A stretch of DNA of 64,000 bases from Bradyrhizobium erythrophlei (GCA_900129675.1 FSRD01000001.1:6809501-6873500), one strand, 5' to 3'; positions 16,419-24,799 are shown, numbered from the stretch's first letter. Numbers and translations are program-made. Notes: generated by a model not told the origin, from the sequence alone.

Positions 16419-17606
16419 ATGAACCAGATCTTGAACAGGGCGCCGCTTCGTGCTCGAGGCGAGGAAATCAAATCCCGCATCGGCCGAAAACCTCCGCTCA
16501 TCGTCGACCGATCCGCGGCGCAACGAAGTATCGCGCTTATGGAACAGAGCCAGCGGGAGCTCCGACACGCAGCGCCTACCGCGTTTGGTGAGCCGTCGCG
16601 GTTCGGGTCGCTAGCTGAAAATATCATCGCGATCGTCACTGCGGAGCGCGGTGGCCCCATTGACCCGCGATTGGTTCGCGCCCCGGCGGGCGCGAATATC
16701 AACTCTCCGCCGGATGGTGGCTTTCTAATCGAGGAACAGTACTCCCAAGAGCTTGTTGCGCTCGCTTACGAGGAGTCTCTGATCGCCGATCTTTGCGATC
16801 GTCGACCGACAGCAAGACCGCTCGCCGCCGTCAAGGTGCCAGGCATCGACGAAACGAGCCGCGCGGATGGCTCCCGGTTTGGCGGCGTGCTTAGCTACTG
16901 GAGCGATGAAAGCAAATCGACGCCGACGACGCTTCCGCGTTTCAAGAACGTCGAATTTTCCGCCAAAAAGATTATCGCTCTGGTCTTTGGCACCGACGAA
17001 TTGTTGGCGGACGCGCCAATGTTCGAGGCGCACGTTAAGCGAGCCCTCAAAGCTGAATTCGGCTTCAAGCTTGATCTCGGTGTACTGAGCGGCACGGGCG
17101 CCGGACAACCACTCGGGATCTTGAACTCGCCGGCACTGATCACTGTTGCGAAAGAAACCGGCCAGACACCCGCCACGGTAGTTCGCGAGAACGTCAACAA
17201 GATGTGGAAACGACTGCCGGCGCCGTCTCGCTATGCCGCGGTTTGGCTTGCTAACGAAGACATGGACGAACAGCTCGAGGCGCTGAACGGAAATCCGGGC
17301 GCATACATTCCCGCTGGCGTGAACGGAAACAAGTTTCCGCTGCTAAAGGGCAGGCCGGTAATCACGGTCGAACAATGCCCGGTAGTCGGGACGGTCGGCG
17401 ACTTGGTTCTGGCTGATCTCGATCACTATGTCATCGTCGACGGCGGCATGAAATACGCAATGTCGCTGCATGTTCGCTTCGATACCGATCAAGCCCTTCT
17501 GCGTTTCGTGATGCGGGTCGACGGCCGGCCGAGCTTTACGACACCGATCAATCCGTACAACGGCAGTCTGACGCGCTCACCGTTCATCGCGCTTGGTTCT
17601 CGATAG
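16419..17606 (+). CDS. Phage major capsid protein, HK97 fold
   Basis: 395 residues. Segments typical of HK97-type capsids include GGFLIEEQYSQELVALAYEE, VPGIDETSRADGSRFGG, DLGVLSGTGAGQPLGILNSP, MWKRLPAPSRYAAVWLANED and FPLLKGRPVITVEQCP. A charged N-terminal region of about 80-90 residues could be a delta domain, yet no prohead protease is encoded. TAAGGGA at 16403 is the ribosome-binding site for ATG 16419. The gene is full-length with no frameshift, which is unusual for a random remnant. Confidence 0.9.
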   Translation: MNQILNRAPLRARGEEIKSRIGRKPPLIVDRSAAQRSIALMEQSQRELRHAAPTAFGEPSRFGSLAENIIAIVTAERGGPIDPRLVRAPAGANINSPPDGGFLIEEQYSQELVALAYEESLIADLCDRRPTARPLAAVKVPGIDETSRADGSRFGGVLSYWSDESKSTPTTLPRFKNVEFSAKKIIALVFGTDELLADAPMFEAHVKRALKAEFGFKLDLGVLSGTGAGQPLGILNSPALITVAKETGQTPATVVRENVNKMWKRLPAPSRYAAVWLANEDMDEQLEALNGNPGAYIPAGVNGNKFPLLKGRPVITVEQCPVVGTVGDLVLADLDHYVIVDGGMKYAMSLHVRFDTDQALLRFVMRVDGRPSFTTPINPYNGSLTRSPFIALGSR

Positions 17607-17687
17607 AGTTTCACCAATTCGCCGCGGGCTTCTCCATCTCGCGGCGGATACCGGCCATCCTTTTTGGGTTGGCCTTCGCCGGACAGC

Positions 17688-17721
17688 CGGCCGGATGTTG
17701 ACCTTTCGCAGCATCCGGCCG
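17688..17721 (+). terminator. Hairpin after the capsid gene
   Basis: CGGCCGGATG pairs with CATCCGGCCG to give a 10-bp stem with a 14-base loop. There is no T-run. It lies between the capsid gene and the cold-shock gene and may be a terminator or part of the cold-shock mRNA leader. Confidence 0.45.
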
Positions 17722-17750
17722 TGCACGGCACAACATAAGAGATTGAAGAA

Positions 17751-17954
17751 ATGCCGATTGGCAAGGTCGCAAACTATTTCGAGGAACGCGGTTTCGGATT
17801 CATCGCCCCCGATGACGGCAGCGCGCATATTTTCGTTCACGTCAGCCATATCGCGAATGCTGACGTCCTGAAAAAAGATCAAAGCGTTTCATTCGAGTAC
17901 GCGTCTGATGCGCGCACCGGCAAGCCGCGCGCTGACAGGGTGAGGGTCATCTGA
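17751..17954 (+). CDS. Cold-shock domain protein (CspA family)
   Basis: 67 residues: MPIGKVANYFEERGFGFI, with RNP1-like GFGFI and RNP2-like IFVHVS, ending GKPRADRVRVI. This is a single OB-fold RNA/DNA-binding domain. It lacks the usual KG..KWFN start (it has GKVANYFE), so it is a divergent copy. Its stop overlaps the next start (TGATG). Csp genes are occasional phage cargo; it could act as an RNA chaperone or transcription antiterminator. Confidence 0.9.
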   Translation: MPIGKVANYFEERGFGFIAPDDGSAHIFVHVSHIANADVLKKDQSVSFEYASDARTGKPRADRVRVI

Positions 17955-18019
17955 TGCCCAAGGGGGATAAAATCCGTAGGGCAGTAGCACCGGACACCGG
18001 GTCCATAATCGAACGCTAA
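17954..18019 (+). CDS. 21-residue coupled ORF after csp
   Basis: ATG 17954 overlaps the csp stop. The peptide is MPKGDKIRRAVAPDTGSII plus ER. It is too short to classify. Coupling is the only evidence; it could be a leader peptide. Confidence 0.3.
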   Translation: MPKGDKIRRAVAPDTGSIIER

Positions 18020-18052
18020 ATTCCGCAGGTTTTGAGAAAAGGTCGAAAACGA

Positions 18053-18277
18053 ATGGTCCGAAGGAAGAAGGGTGGTCAGCCAGGCAACCGCAACGCCGTC
18101 ACGCACGGTCGGTATGCCGCGCCGACTCCGGCCGAGCGCGAGGCTGCGGCGGAAAAGGATAGACGGGAACGCGAATGGTTGAACGCGGCACCGAAGACCG
18201 ATTACGGCGCAATCTGTGATGCGATCAAGGCGCATTGCGCCAACAAGCCGCGCGCCGATCGGGTGAGAGTGTGCTGA
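18053..18277 (+). CDS. Small basic protein with GNRNAVTHG motif
   Basis: 74 residues from ATG 18053; TTG 18032 is an alternative. The N-terminus RRKKGGQPGNRNAVTHGRY is a motif common to small phage and transposon proteins, sometimes at the start of terminase small subunits. The C-terminus NKPRADRVRVC repeats the last nine residues of the upstream cold-shock protein (KPRADRVRV), with similar DNA, so this end arose by local duplication. Confidence 0.6.
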   Translation: MVRRKKGGQPGNRNAVTHGRYAAPTPAEREAAAEKDRREREWLNAAPKTDYGAICDAIKAHCANKPRADRVRVC

Positions 18278-18278
18278 C

Positions 18279-18524
18279 GTGACCGACAATCCCGAGCAGG
18301 TGGGCGAGATCGCGGGAAAGCGAGCAGCGCAACAATTCCAGCGCGCCGCGGCTGAGGGGGTGCCTTTTGAGAAAGTCCCGGCCGCGCGGCCACTGCCTGG
18401 AGCCGCGATCGAAGCCGAGCAGATGCTTCAGTCTGATCAGCCGGAGATCCAGCAATCAGGCCGGTTTTGGAAGGCCTTCCTTACATCCTTCAATGCCACG
18501 TTCCCGGGATTTTTTAGGCAATGA
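18279..18524 (+). CDS. Small hypothetical protein before the fibre gene
   Basis: 81 residues starting at GTG 18279, one base after the previous stop; its own stop overlaps the fibre gene start (ATGA). The sequence is helical and Ala/Gln-rich: VGEIAGKRAAQQFQRAAAEG and QSGRFWKAFLTSFNATFPGF. No family is recognised. The coupling suggests it is made with the fibre protein. Confidence 0.55.
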   Translation: MTDNPEQVGEIAGKRAAQQFQRAAAEGVPFEKVPAARPLPGAAIEAEQMLQSDQPEIQQSGRFWKAFLTSFNATFPGFFRQ

Positions 18525-20272
18525 CAGCATTTCCGAGCTATTCGACCGGCACCGTCTCGGTTACCGCCGGTGGCACCGTCGTTACCGGCGTCAGCACGAT
18601 CTGGTCGGGCGTCAATGCGCGCCCTGGTGATATGATTCAGATTGGCAGTGGCCTCGCGCTGATCGCCGATGTCACCGACACGACGCACCTGGTCATCCCG
18701 CCTTGGGGCGGATCGACCGTTTCGACTGCGGCCTACACGATCTATCAGACATCGCCGCTTCGCTTTGCTGGCGGGCAAGCGATGCAGGATGTGTCGACGC
18801 TGGTCGCGGCTCTGAACGCTACTGGTTTTATCTTCTTTGTCGGCGCGGGGTTATCCGCGCCCGACCCGTCTTACGGCAACAACGGGCAATACGCGACGCA
18901 GACGACCACCAATACGTGGTGGCTGAAATCTGCTGGCGTGTGGACGCTAACGATCGCTCCGATTGTTGGCTACGGCGGCACTAGCGCTACTTCTCTGACG
19001 ATAGGTACCGGAAGTAAGGTTTTTACGACCCAACCAAACCTTGCATACAACGGCGCTCGCGTGCGTGCGGCTTCGGCTTCTGGCCCTGCGAATTACATGG
19101 AGGGCGTTTGTACCTATAGCGGAACGACTTTGACGATGACGGCCGATGGTGTCGGCGGTTCTGGAACAAAGACGGATTGGTTGTTTTCGATCGCAGGCCA
19201 ACCGGGTAATATGTTAGGATCGAACAATCTGTCAGATGTCGCCAGCCCAATCGCTGCGCGTGACAATCTTGCTCCCGCCCATACCACCATAGCATCGGCC
19301 GCTACGGTAAACCTTGACGCGGCGACAAGCGAGCTAATCTTTATTTCAGGAGCAACGGGTATTACCGCGATGACTCTCGCGGACGGCAAAGAGCGCACCC
19401 TTATTTTTCAGAGTAATCCGGGGCCGCTTTTTACTCACAGTGCTAACTTGTATCTTCGCGGTGTGAATATCCAAGCGCAACAGAATGACATTGCGACGTT
19501 TCGTGGTGTCGGCGCCGGCCAGACACAGCTTGTTCAATACCAAAGGCGCAACTTAAGCGATGAAGCCAACGATATTGGGGCGGTTTCCTCTGCCAATGCG
19601 CAGACGCTAACGGCAGGGCAGAAGTCGCAGGCGCAAGCCAATATCTACGTGGCGCCGACTATTCAGAAATTTACTTCCGGCTCCGGCACCTACACCACAC
19701 CCGCGGGCGTCACCCACTTGCGCGTGCGCATGGTTGGTGGCGGCGGTGGAGGAACTGGAAGCGGCACCACTAATCCCGCTGGAGGCACTGGCGGGAGTAC
19801 CACGTTCGGCGCGCACACTGCTGGCGGGGGTTCTCCGGGTGGAGGTATCGGAGGAGGCGTCGGTGGCTTTGGCACCATTGGCGCGGGCGGTGTGGGCATT
19901 ATTATTCCCGGAGGAGGCGGTGGTGGCGGAAACGCTCAAACCGCAACCAATCAAGTTACCACTGGCGGCATGGGCGGCACATCTATGCTGGGCGGGGGGC
20001 AATCTGGTCCTACGTACAACGGCGCAGGCACGGCACCGGCTCAAGCAGGTGGTGGTGGTTCCGGTGGTGGCAGTGCGAACGTCAACGGCAGCACTAGCGG
20101 TGGTGGTGGTGGTGCCGCAGGCGGACTAGACATTATCATCCCCTCTCCGGCGGCAAGTATTTCCTATGCGATTGGTGCGGCGGGCACGCCGGGCGCTGCC
20201 GGCACATCAGGTCTTCCGGGTGGCGCTGGCGCCCCTGGCGAACTCATCGTAGAAGAACATTACGGGTCATAG
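18521..20272 (+). CDS. Phage tail-fibre-like protein with glycine-rich tip
   Basis: 583 residues. The N-terminus TGTVSVTAGGTVVTGVSTIW with PGDMIQIG and the VTDTTHLVI/STAAYTIYQ segments is a module common at the N-terminus of phage tail fibres. The middle is beta-rich with many Thr, Ala and Gly residues. After HLRVRMVGGGGGG (about residue 400) the chain has long Gly-rich runs, typical of fibre tips that present variable receptor-binding loops. It ends in GAPGELIVEEHYGS. In an element without any tail genes this could retarget a helper phage's tail. Confidence 0.8.
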   Translation: MTAFPSYSTGTVSVTAGGTVVTGVSTIWSGVNARPGDMIQIGSGLALIADVTDTTHLVIPPWGGSTVSTAAYTIYQTSPLRFAGGQAMQDVSTLVAALNATGFIFFVGAGLSAPDPSYGNNGQYATQTTTNTWWLKSAGVWTLTIAPIVGYGGTSATSLTIGTGSKVFTTQPNLAYNGARVRAASASGPANYMEGVCTYSGTTLTMTADGVGGSGTKTDWLFSIAGQPGNMLGSNNLSDVASPIAARDNLAPAHTTIASAATVNLDAATSELIFISGATGITAMTLADGKERTLIFQSNPGPLFTHSANLYLRGVNIQAQQNDIATFRGVGAGQTQLVQYQRRNLSDEANDIGAVSSANAQTLTAGQKSQAQANIYVAPTIQKFTSGSGTYTTPAGVTHLRVRMVGGGGGGTGSGTTNPAGGTGGSTTFGAHTAGGGSPGGGIGGGVGGFGTIGAGGVGIIIPGGGGGGGNAQTATNQVTTGGMGGTSMLGGGQSGPTYNGAGTAPAQAGGGGSGGGSANVNGSTSGGGGGAAGGLDIIIPSPAASISYAIGAAGTPGAAGTSGLPGGAGAPGELIVEEHYGS

Positions 20273-20275
20273 CCA

Positions 20276-20719
20276 ATGCAACGATATGCGATCATCGATA
20301 CTGCCACCGATCATGTAATCAACGTCGTCGAGTATGAGTCGTCGCCGTCGTCTCCTCCTCCCGGTTTCGATCAGGGCATCATTGCCGTACAATCCGATCT
20401 GGCGGACATGTCTTGGACGTGGAACGGAACGTCGCTGGTCGCCCCGGCTCCGCTGCCGGTTTCGCCTCTGCCGCAATCGGTTCTGCCACAAGACCTGATG
20501 GCGCAATTCACAGCCGACGACGCCGCCAAAATTCAGATGGCAGTCTCAGCGAACGTGCCGTTCTGGCTTTTGTGGTCGGCCTTGCAGACGCAAAAAGACC
20601 CGATGCTTGTCACCAACGCGAGGTTTCTGGCTGGGTGGGCCGCACTGACGCAAGTTCTCGGGGCACCTCGCATGACGGCGATCGCCGCCGCGCTCGGCGT
20701 AACGGTAACGCTGCCTTAA
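20276..20719 (+). CDS. Probable tail-fibre partner or assembly protein
   Basis: 147 residues beginning MQRYAIIDTATDHVINVVEY, the start commonly seen in small proteins encoded directly after fibre genes (the 'yaiid.. g.v.nvv.yd' pattern). A Pro-rich middle precedes a helical C-terminus (ADDAAKIQMAVSANVPFWLLW). It starts four bases after the fibre stop. A chaperone or fibre-attachment role is inferred from position and N-terminal pattern. Confidence 0.65.
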   Translation: MQRYAIIDTATDHVINVVEYESSPSSPPPGFDQGIIAVQSDLADMSWTWNGTSLVAPAPLPVSPLPQSVLPQDLMAQFTADDAAKIQMAVSANVPFWLLWSALQTQKDPMLVTNARFLAGWAALTQVLGAPRMTAIAAALGVTVTLP

Positions 20720-20723
20720 AGCG

Positions 20724-20846
20724 ATGACCATCACAATCCGGACGGCCTACGGTATGACATCCGATCAGATCGACGCTTTCTTTAAGGGCAGCGGCGGCGC
20801 TCTAGACGCGCGATCAACAACGCAGATCGAAAAAATCCGTCATTGA
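20724..20846 (+). CDS. 40-residue hypothetical ORF
   Basis: Starts ATG 20724, five bases after the fibre-partner stop. The peptide begins MTITIRTAYGMTSDQIDAFF and ends STTQIEKIRH. Its end converges with the reverse-strand gene at 20840, overlapping by seven bases. No family is recognised. Confidence 0.4.
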   Translation: MTITIRTAYGMTSDQIDAFFKGSGGALDARSTTQIEKIRH

Positions 20847-21463
20847 GCTGGGACGGTAGGATGCTCCTGCGGCAGTTTTTCGGGCGTCATCCATGTGCGC
20901 CCCGTGGCGTCAGTTTCGCTGACAAAGTAGGCGGTGAACGAGCTTCGATGAGAAATCAGAGGCCAGACATAGCTGGCGTCGATCCGAATGTTTGAAGGGT
21001 GAGAGCCCAAGCGCATTCGAGTGTCCGCTACGCAATCGCGAGAAATGGCGGTCCTTGGCGCCAGATCACCGATAACCTGGCTCTTCTCGCCCGTAATAGG
21101 ATAGCTGGAGCTGTTTCGAGACGTGTGTATATCTCGAATCATCGTTGTATTGATGGTGCATTCGAAAATCACTTCATGAAGTGTCACGTTGCCGGTGTTC
21201 TTAAAAAAGAACTTTGCATCCATAGGACTCGTGCTGTTGTCCCACGGGACGCCGGTTATTTCCATTGAAGGCCAATAGACATACATCCCGCCTGTGATCG
21301 TGACGATTGATGAAAGGATTGCGAATATTGTCTTTGTTCGCATCAGAAATGGCTTAGAAAGCGGCGCACCAGGATCCGCCGAGTTTGGAACGGCGGATGT
21401 TCCACGGCGCTTGTTAAGCTCTTGGCGCTGTTTGTAGCGTCGCTGTTGTCGAGAGAGGTTCAT
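20840..21463 (-). CDS. Hypothetical membrane-anchored protein
   Basis: About 207 residues from ATG 21463. A basic cytoplasmic N-terminus (MNLSRQQRRYKQRQELNKRR) is followed by one transmembrane helix (FAILSSIVTITGGMYVYW, about residues 48-65) and a beta-rich exported domain with FFFKNTGNVTLHEVIFECTI and YVWPLISHRSSFTAYFV. I recognise no domain. The gene looks AT-richer than its neighbours and is transcribed against the structural genes, as accessory cargo often is. Confidence 0.65.
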   Translation of the reverse strand: MNLSRQQRRYKQRQELNKRRGTSAVPNSADPGAPLSKPFLMRTKTIFAILSSIVTITGGMYVYWPSMEITGVPWDNSTSPMDAKFFFKNTGNVTLHEVIFECTINTTMIRDIHTSRNSSSYPITGEKSQVIGDLAPRTAISRDCVADTRMRLGSHPSNIRIDASYVWPLISHRSSFTAYFVSETDATGRTWMTPEKLPQEHPTVPAQ

Positions 21464-21500
21464 TGTAAGCGTTGCGCCACTCTGCACGAGCGCATGAAAA

Positions 21501-21968
21501 TTAAGCCTTAAAAGAAAATAGCGGCTCGAACTTGTGGTTTTCACAATGGCCGATCTGCCAGTTCGGAAAAACGATGGACGTGGTCTGGGTCGAAATTTCG
21601 ACGATCATTCCCGTTGAGAGATTGAATGTCACGGCGTTGCCCAATCCTGCCGAAGCCCTAATCAAATAATCCTCGCCGGAGCTTATGATCGCTCCAAAGG
21701 GAGGACTTCCCCCTGTGGCAGAGACCGATGATAAATCAGCCTTCATCACCGCAGATGGAAACATAACGATCGCATCGTTTGGAAGCCCCCGGTCGACTAG
21801 CCAAGGATTTCCGCTTTGTTTTGGCGCCTCGGAAAACAGTAACGCGCCTTTTATAGTTCCGTCAGTGACGCAAATTCCGAACAGCGACTCGGCGCGTAAC
21901 GCGCAGAAAAAAGCCCCCGGCCGAAGGTCCGCAAACCGTGCGGCGCGACCGTTAATTTGAACATCCAT
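21501..21968 (-). CDS. Hypothetical cargo protein
   Basis: 155 residues, starting MDVQINGRAARFADLRPGAF. The pattern of beta strands, with FCALRAESLFGICVTDG and GEDYLIRASAGLGNAVTFNL, suggests a compact beta fold. There is no signal peptide and no recognised family. It lies 38 bases upstream of the membrane-anchored gene in the same direction and may be co-transcribed with it. Confidence 0.6.
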   Translation of the reverse strand: MDVQINGRAARFADLRPGAFFCALRAESLFGICVTDGTIKGALLFSEAPKQSGNPWLVDRGLPNDAIVMFPSAVMKADLSSVSATGGSPPFGAIISSGEDYLIRASAGLGNAVTFNLSTGMIVEISTQTTSIVFPNWQIGHCENHKFEPLFSFKA

Positions 21969-22037
21969 TTCACTACCCCCAAAAGCGGTTGGACCTTAAC
22001 GCAACCTGAAAGCCCGCCAGTCAAACGCATCGCGACG

Positions 22038-22541
22038 CTACGTGCCCGAACTCTTCGGCTTTGAATGCTTCGCCGGCTGTGCGGGCGCCGGCGCGGCCGG
22101 GGGTGTTTCTAAGCTCGTTTTGATCTCTTGAAGAGCCGCTTGTGTCCTGTCGATACCTTCGCCGGCGTTGATCGGCGTAAGCTGTTCAAATGCTGAGCCG
22201 GGATTGGTGACAAACATTGATGCTGCCACGACCCGCACAGAATCACCCATCGGTGCGAACGTGAAGACGATGCGCTCCGCAGGGGTGCTGTCATATTTCG
22301 AACCCAACAGAATTGCCGCGCCCATGTTCTCGGTGGGCTTTTCGATTTGAAGCAAATATTCGGTGTCTTTGGTGACGTTGAAGCGACGATCCATCGCCAG
22401 GGAAAGAAGCCGAGCCTTGATCGCTCCCGTCGTCGCTTTGATGGTGACTTCGGGCTTGCCGCTCGCTGTCGCTGGCGCCTGAGCAGCGGTTTGGCAGCCA
22501 GCCAACGCGACACACAGCGCCGCGATACCCAGAATTCGCAT
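22038..22541 (-). CDS. Putative lipoprotein
   Basis: 167 residues from ATG 22541: MRILGIAALCVALAGCQTAA, with the lipobox LAGC and a Gln after the Cys, so the mature protein is a lipoprotein. The soluble part, ATTGAIKARLLSLAMDRRF and then FTFAPMGDSVRVVAASMFV, ends in an Ala/Pro/Lys-rich tail. A surface lipoprotein on a phage element can act as a superinfection-exclusion factor, but nothing here proves that. Confidence 0.7.
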   Translation of the reverse strand: MRILGIAALCVALAGCQTAAQAPATASGKPEVTIKATTGAIKARLLSLAMDRRFNVTKDTEYLLQIEKPTENMGAAILLGSKYDSTPAERIVFTFAPMGDSVRVVAASMFVTNPGSAFEQLTPINAGEGIDRTQAALQEIKTSLETPPAAPAPAQPAKHSKPKSSGT

Positions 22542-22640
22542 TTTTATTGATTCCCCAGATCCCGGCGCCATCCAAGCGCAACCGGAGGGCGAAGGCAATA
22601 GGGAGCGCGCGATAGCCGCCCTAAGGGGCTTGGGACCGGC

Positions 22641-22871
22641 TTAGCTAAGCACCACGCTAGCGCCCCCTAAAACGAAACTGAGCATCAGGAATCCGAGCCC
22701 GATCCGCTGACGAAACTGCCGCTTTCTATTTCGTCTGGCCATGTCGTCTATTATTTTGGAATTCACATAAGGGGAAAGTTGTTCATAAGCGAAACTGCCA
22801 AAGAACAAGAAGAGCGTACCAACAGCCCCAGATACGGCGGAAAGCAAGCCAACTATGTGCGGGATGGTCAT
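22641..22871 (-). CDS. Small two-helix membrane protein
   Basis: 76 residues with two hydrophobic helices: IVGLLSAVSGAVGTLFLFFG (about 6-25) and IGLGFLMLSFVLGGASVVLS (the last 20), joined by a basic loop with RRNRKRQFRQR. The layout is holin-like, but no lysin lies next to it, so this is only one option. Confidence 0.6.
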   Translation of the reverse strand: MTIPHIVGLLSAVSGAVGTLFLFFGSFAYEQLSPYVNSKIIDDMARRNRKRQFRQRIGLGFLMLSFVLGGASVVLS

Positions 22872-22924
22872 GTCTTTCCCTTCGCCTTCAGCCCCGAGAT
22901 CGACCAGGCGGCGGTGTCGACCCG

Positions 22925-23479
22925 CTAGGCGCTGTTTTTGCTCTTTCTTTCAGAAAGCGCGCGGAAGCCGGCGATCGTTCGCATGCGATCGACCGCCAAA
23001 TAAACAATATGAAGGTTCAGCGGCCCCATCAAAATCTTATCGCGTCCAGTTATCACCATGCCGGTTTCATCAAGCGTGCCGCCATCCTGAGCATGCATCG
23101 ATGGCTTCACTGAGCCGTTACCATCGAAGCCGTGCTCATTCACGTCTCGCACAGCAGTTAGAGGGTCCGTTGCTTTGAAAAATCGTGTCCTTTCAAGGCG
23201 ATCAAGCGCTAAACTTCCTTTGTTCAGAGCACAGATTCGATTAGCGCGACGCGCGTTAAATAAAAACGACTTCGCGAGCGCCATCTGTATACGGGGGGCG
23301 GCGCGCACTGCTCGGTGAGCCTTCCGATGATCGTGCTTATTGGCTGGGGTAGCTTCATCCGACTTGGGCGCGGCCACCTGAATTTCTCCATCGATTAAGG
23401 CCTGCAGAATTTCGAAATCCTCGCAGGCGGTTTCGAGCATCAAAGCGAACGCTTCCTCAGCGGAGATATCGGGGGGCAT
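22925..23479 (-). CDS. Hypothetical protein
   Basis: 184 residues with an AAGGAAG ribosome-binding site. The N-terminus is acidic (MPPDISAEEAFALMLETACE); the rest is basic and mixed, with KHDHRKAHRAVRAAPRIQMA and GMVITGRDKILMGPLN. No family or localisation signal is recognised. It is the first gene of the reverse-strand block. Confidence 0.6.
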   Translation of the reverse strand: MPPDISAEEAFALMLETACEDFEILQALIDGEIQVAAPKSDEATPANKHDHRKAHRAVRAAPRIQMALAKSFLFNARRANRICALNKGSLALDRLERTRFFKATDPLTAVRDVNEHGFDGNGSVKPSMHAQDGGTLDETGMVITGRDKILMGPLNLHIVYLAVDRMRTIAGFRALSERKSKNSA

Positions 23480-23570
23480 CTTCCTTGCTCATCATGCGAA
23501 AAACTCTCTTCCGAGACTCGACCATTCGCCGGAAGTGTTCCGCAGCCTCATGGCGAGAGCAACCGAAAAC

Positions 23571-23804
23571 GCGCCAAGGCGCCCCCGAAAGGGGGATGGA
23601 CTTATTAACCAAATCAGGCGCATGATTTGCCTGGGCCTAGAAAACCCATTAGCGATACCGGTGTAAAATCGACCCGCAAGCATAGCCCGACCGAAAGGCC
23701 GGGGGGCGACGTGATGTCCAGGGCCGCAAGGCCTAAAAGCTCGCGCCAGTTTCGCTACTGGTTTCTAGCCCCCGGCTGCCGCGGCTGATCCGCGGTACGG
23801 CCCT
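23571..23804 (+). ncRNA. Hairpin-dense region, candidate structured RNA
   Basis: A gap with no good ORF in which many short perfect stems with GNRA-type loops follow one another: GCGC-CAAG-GCGC (23571-23582), CCCCC-GAAA-GGGGG (23582-23595), CAGGC/GCCTG (23615-23633), GGGCC-GCAA-GGCCT (23721-23734), CCAGT/ACTGG (23746-23761) and CCGCGG-ctgat-CCGCGG (23779-23795). Longer-range pairs GCCGGGGG (23698-23705) with CCCCCGGC (23769-23776), and GGGCC (23633-23637) with GGCCC (23799-23803), could enclose a multibranch domain. It ends 28 bases before the next ATG, so it could be a leader or a free RNA. Strand is assumed from the downstream gene. I recognise no known RNA family. Confidence 0.35.
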
Positions 23805-23831
23805 AGAAGGCCAAATAGCGAGCAAACCACC

Positions 23832-24125
23832 ATGACAATCGAACGACCGATGTTTCCCCAGCGGGAAATCGAAACCTATGAACCCTTTGCCACCCCAGAC
23901 GCCTTCTGCGAGGCGCTGGTGCGTATAGAGCGGATCGGCTCATGCCGGCGGCTCGTTTTCGCCGTAACCGATCACAGCGCCCCCGGAAGGCCGGCAAGGG
24001 CCGTAGTCGCGAAGCTGGTGGTGCCGGCCGAACTCATGGCCGAACTGGCGCAGATGATCGCGGCCGATCGTCCCGAGCCGGGTACCGCGTTCGCCCGTCT
24101 TCCCGTCGACGCTGTAGCGCACTGA
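23832..24125 (+). CDS. Hypothetical protein
   Basis: 97 residues: MTIERPMFPQREIETYEPFA, then DAFCEALVRIERIGSCRRLVF, AVTDHSAPGRPARAVVAKLV and a helical end. It resembles short ORFs in other Bradyrhizobium islands, but I know no function. It follows the hairpin-rich region directly. Confidence 0.6.
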   Translation: MTIERPMFPQREIETYEPFATPDAFCEALVRIERIGSCRRLVFAVTDHSAPGRPARAVVAKLVVPAELMAELAQMIAADRPEPGTAFARLPVDAVAH

Positions 24126-24207
24126 GGGGGCAATCATCATGAAATCGACTCACGAATCCAGCAGCAGCGCCGGCAGGGGCAGGGCCACCGTCACACGGAG
24201 ACTAGCC

Positions 24208-24765
24208 ATGAACATGATCGTAAAGGCAGCCGCCCTGGCTTCAGCAGCAACCGCGGTCTCGGCATCGCCGACCGAGAGGCCATCGGCGGACGCCGCCCTG
24301 TTGGAAATGGAAGAAAGGATATTCGAGCACAAGGAGGCCGCCCAAGCGATCAATCCCGAGTTGGATCGACTGCGTGCAATATGGGAAGGCGAGTCGCTGC
24401 GGCTTTTCGATGAAGCCCGCGCCCTGGTCGGCGATGTCGTCGAAACAGAGGATCAGCTACGTCAGCGCTACGCGCAGGTGGATGCCATGCCGGAATGTAT
24501 CGAGCACAAGCGATTGCTTGATCTGCAAGACACTCACTGGGACTCCGCCGACGAACTTGTCAGCAGGATGTGGGCACTCCCAGCCCAAACACCCGAAGGC
24601 AGGCGCTCCAAACTTCTCGTTCTGCTAGGCTATATCATGGACGAGTTTTGGCGCCACCAAGACGACCACCATAAAACCAGCTACGAAATCAAGCGCGCGC
24701 GCGCCCTGATGATCGAGTTCGTTGGGGGGGAGCCATCGGCGCAGTTACGAGATCAGTTCTCCTAA
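24208..24765 (+). CDS. Hypothetical protein with signal-like N-terminus
   Basis: 185 residues from ATG 24208, which has GGAG ten bases upstream; ATG 24139 gives a longer form with a poorer leader. The N-terminus MNMIVKAAALASAATAVSAS looks like a weak export signal. The rest is highly helical and charged (ALLEMEERIFEHKEAAQAIN, then WEGESLRLFDEARALVGDVV), with repeated His near the C-terminus (RHQDDHHKTS). Proteins of this type recur in Bradyrhizobium islands, as I recall; the function is unknown. An intrinsic terminator follows. Confidence 0.65.
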   Translation: MNMIVKAAALASAATAVSASPTERPSADAALLEMEERIFEHKEAAQAINPELDRLRAIWEGESLRLFDEARALVGDVVETEDQLRQRYAQVDAMPECIEHKRLLDLQDTHWDSADELVSRMWALPAQTPEGRRSKLLVLLGYIMDEFWRHQDDHHKTSYEIKRARALMIEFVGGEPSAQLRDQFS

Positions 24766-24799
24766 GCCTAGTTCTCGGCCGCCTGGATAGCCCAAGCAG

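Noticed and set aside
19690..20250. Minus-strand Pro-rich and Ser/Thr-rich ORFs opposite the fibre tip
   Set aside because: They are the complement of glycine codon runs in the fibre gene.
23492..23683. Minus-strand ORF of 63 codons in the hairpin-rich gap
   Set aside because: Arg/Ser-rich, with no ribosome-binding site; the interval is better explained by RNA-like structure.
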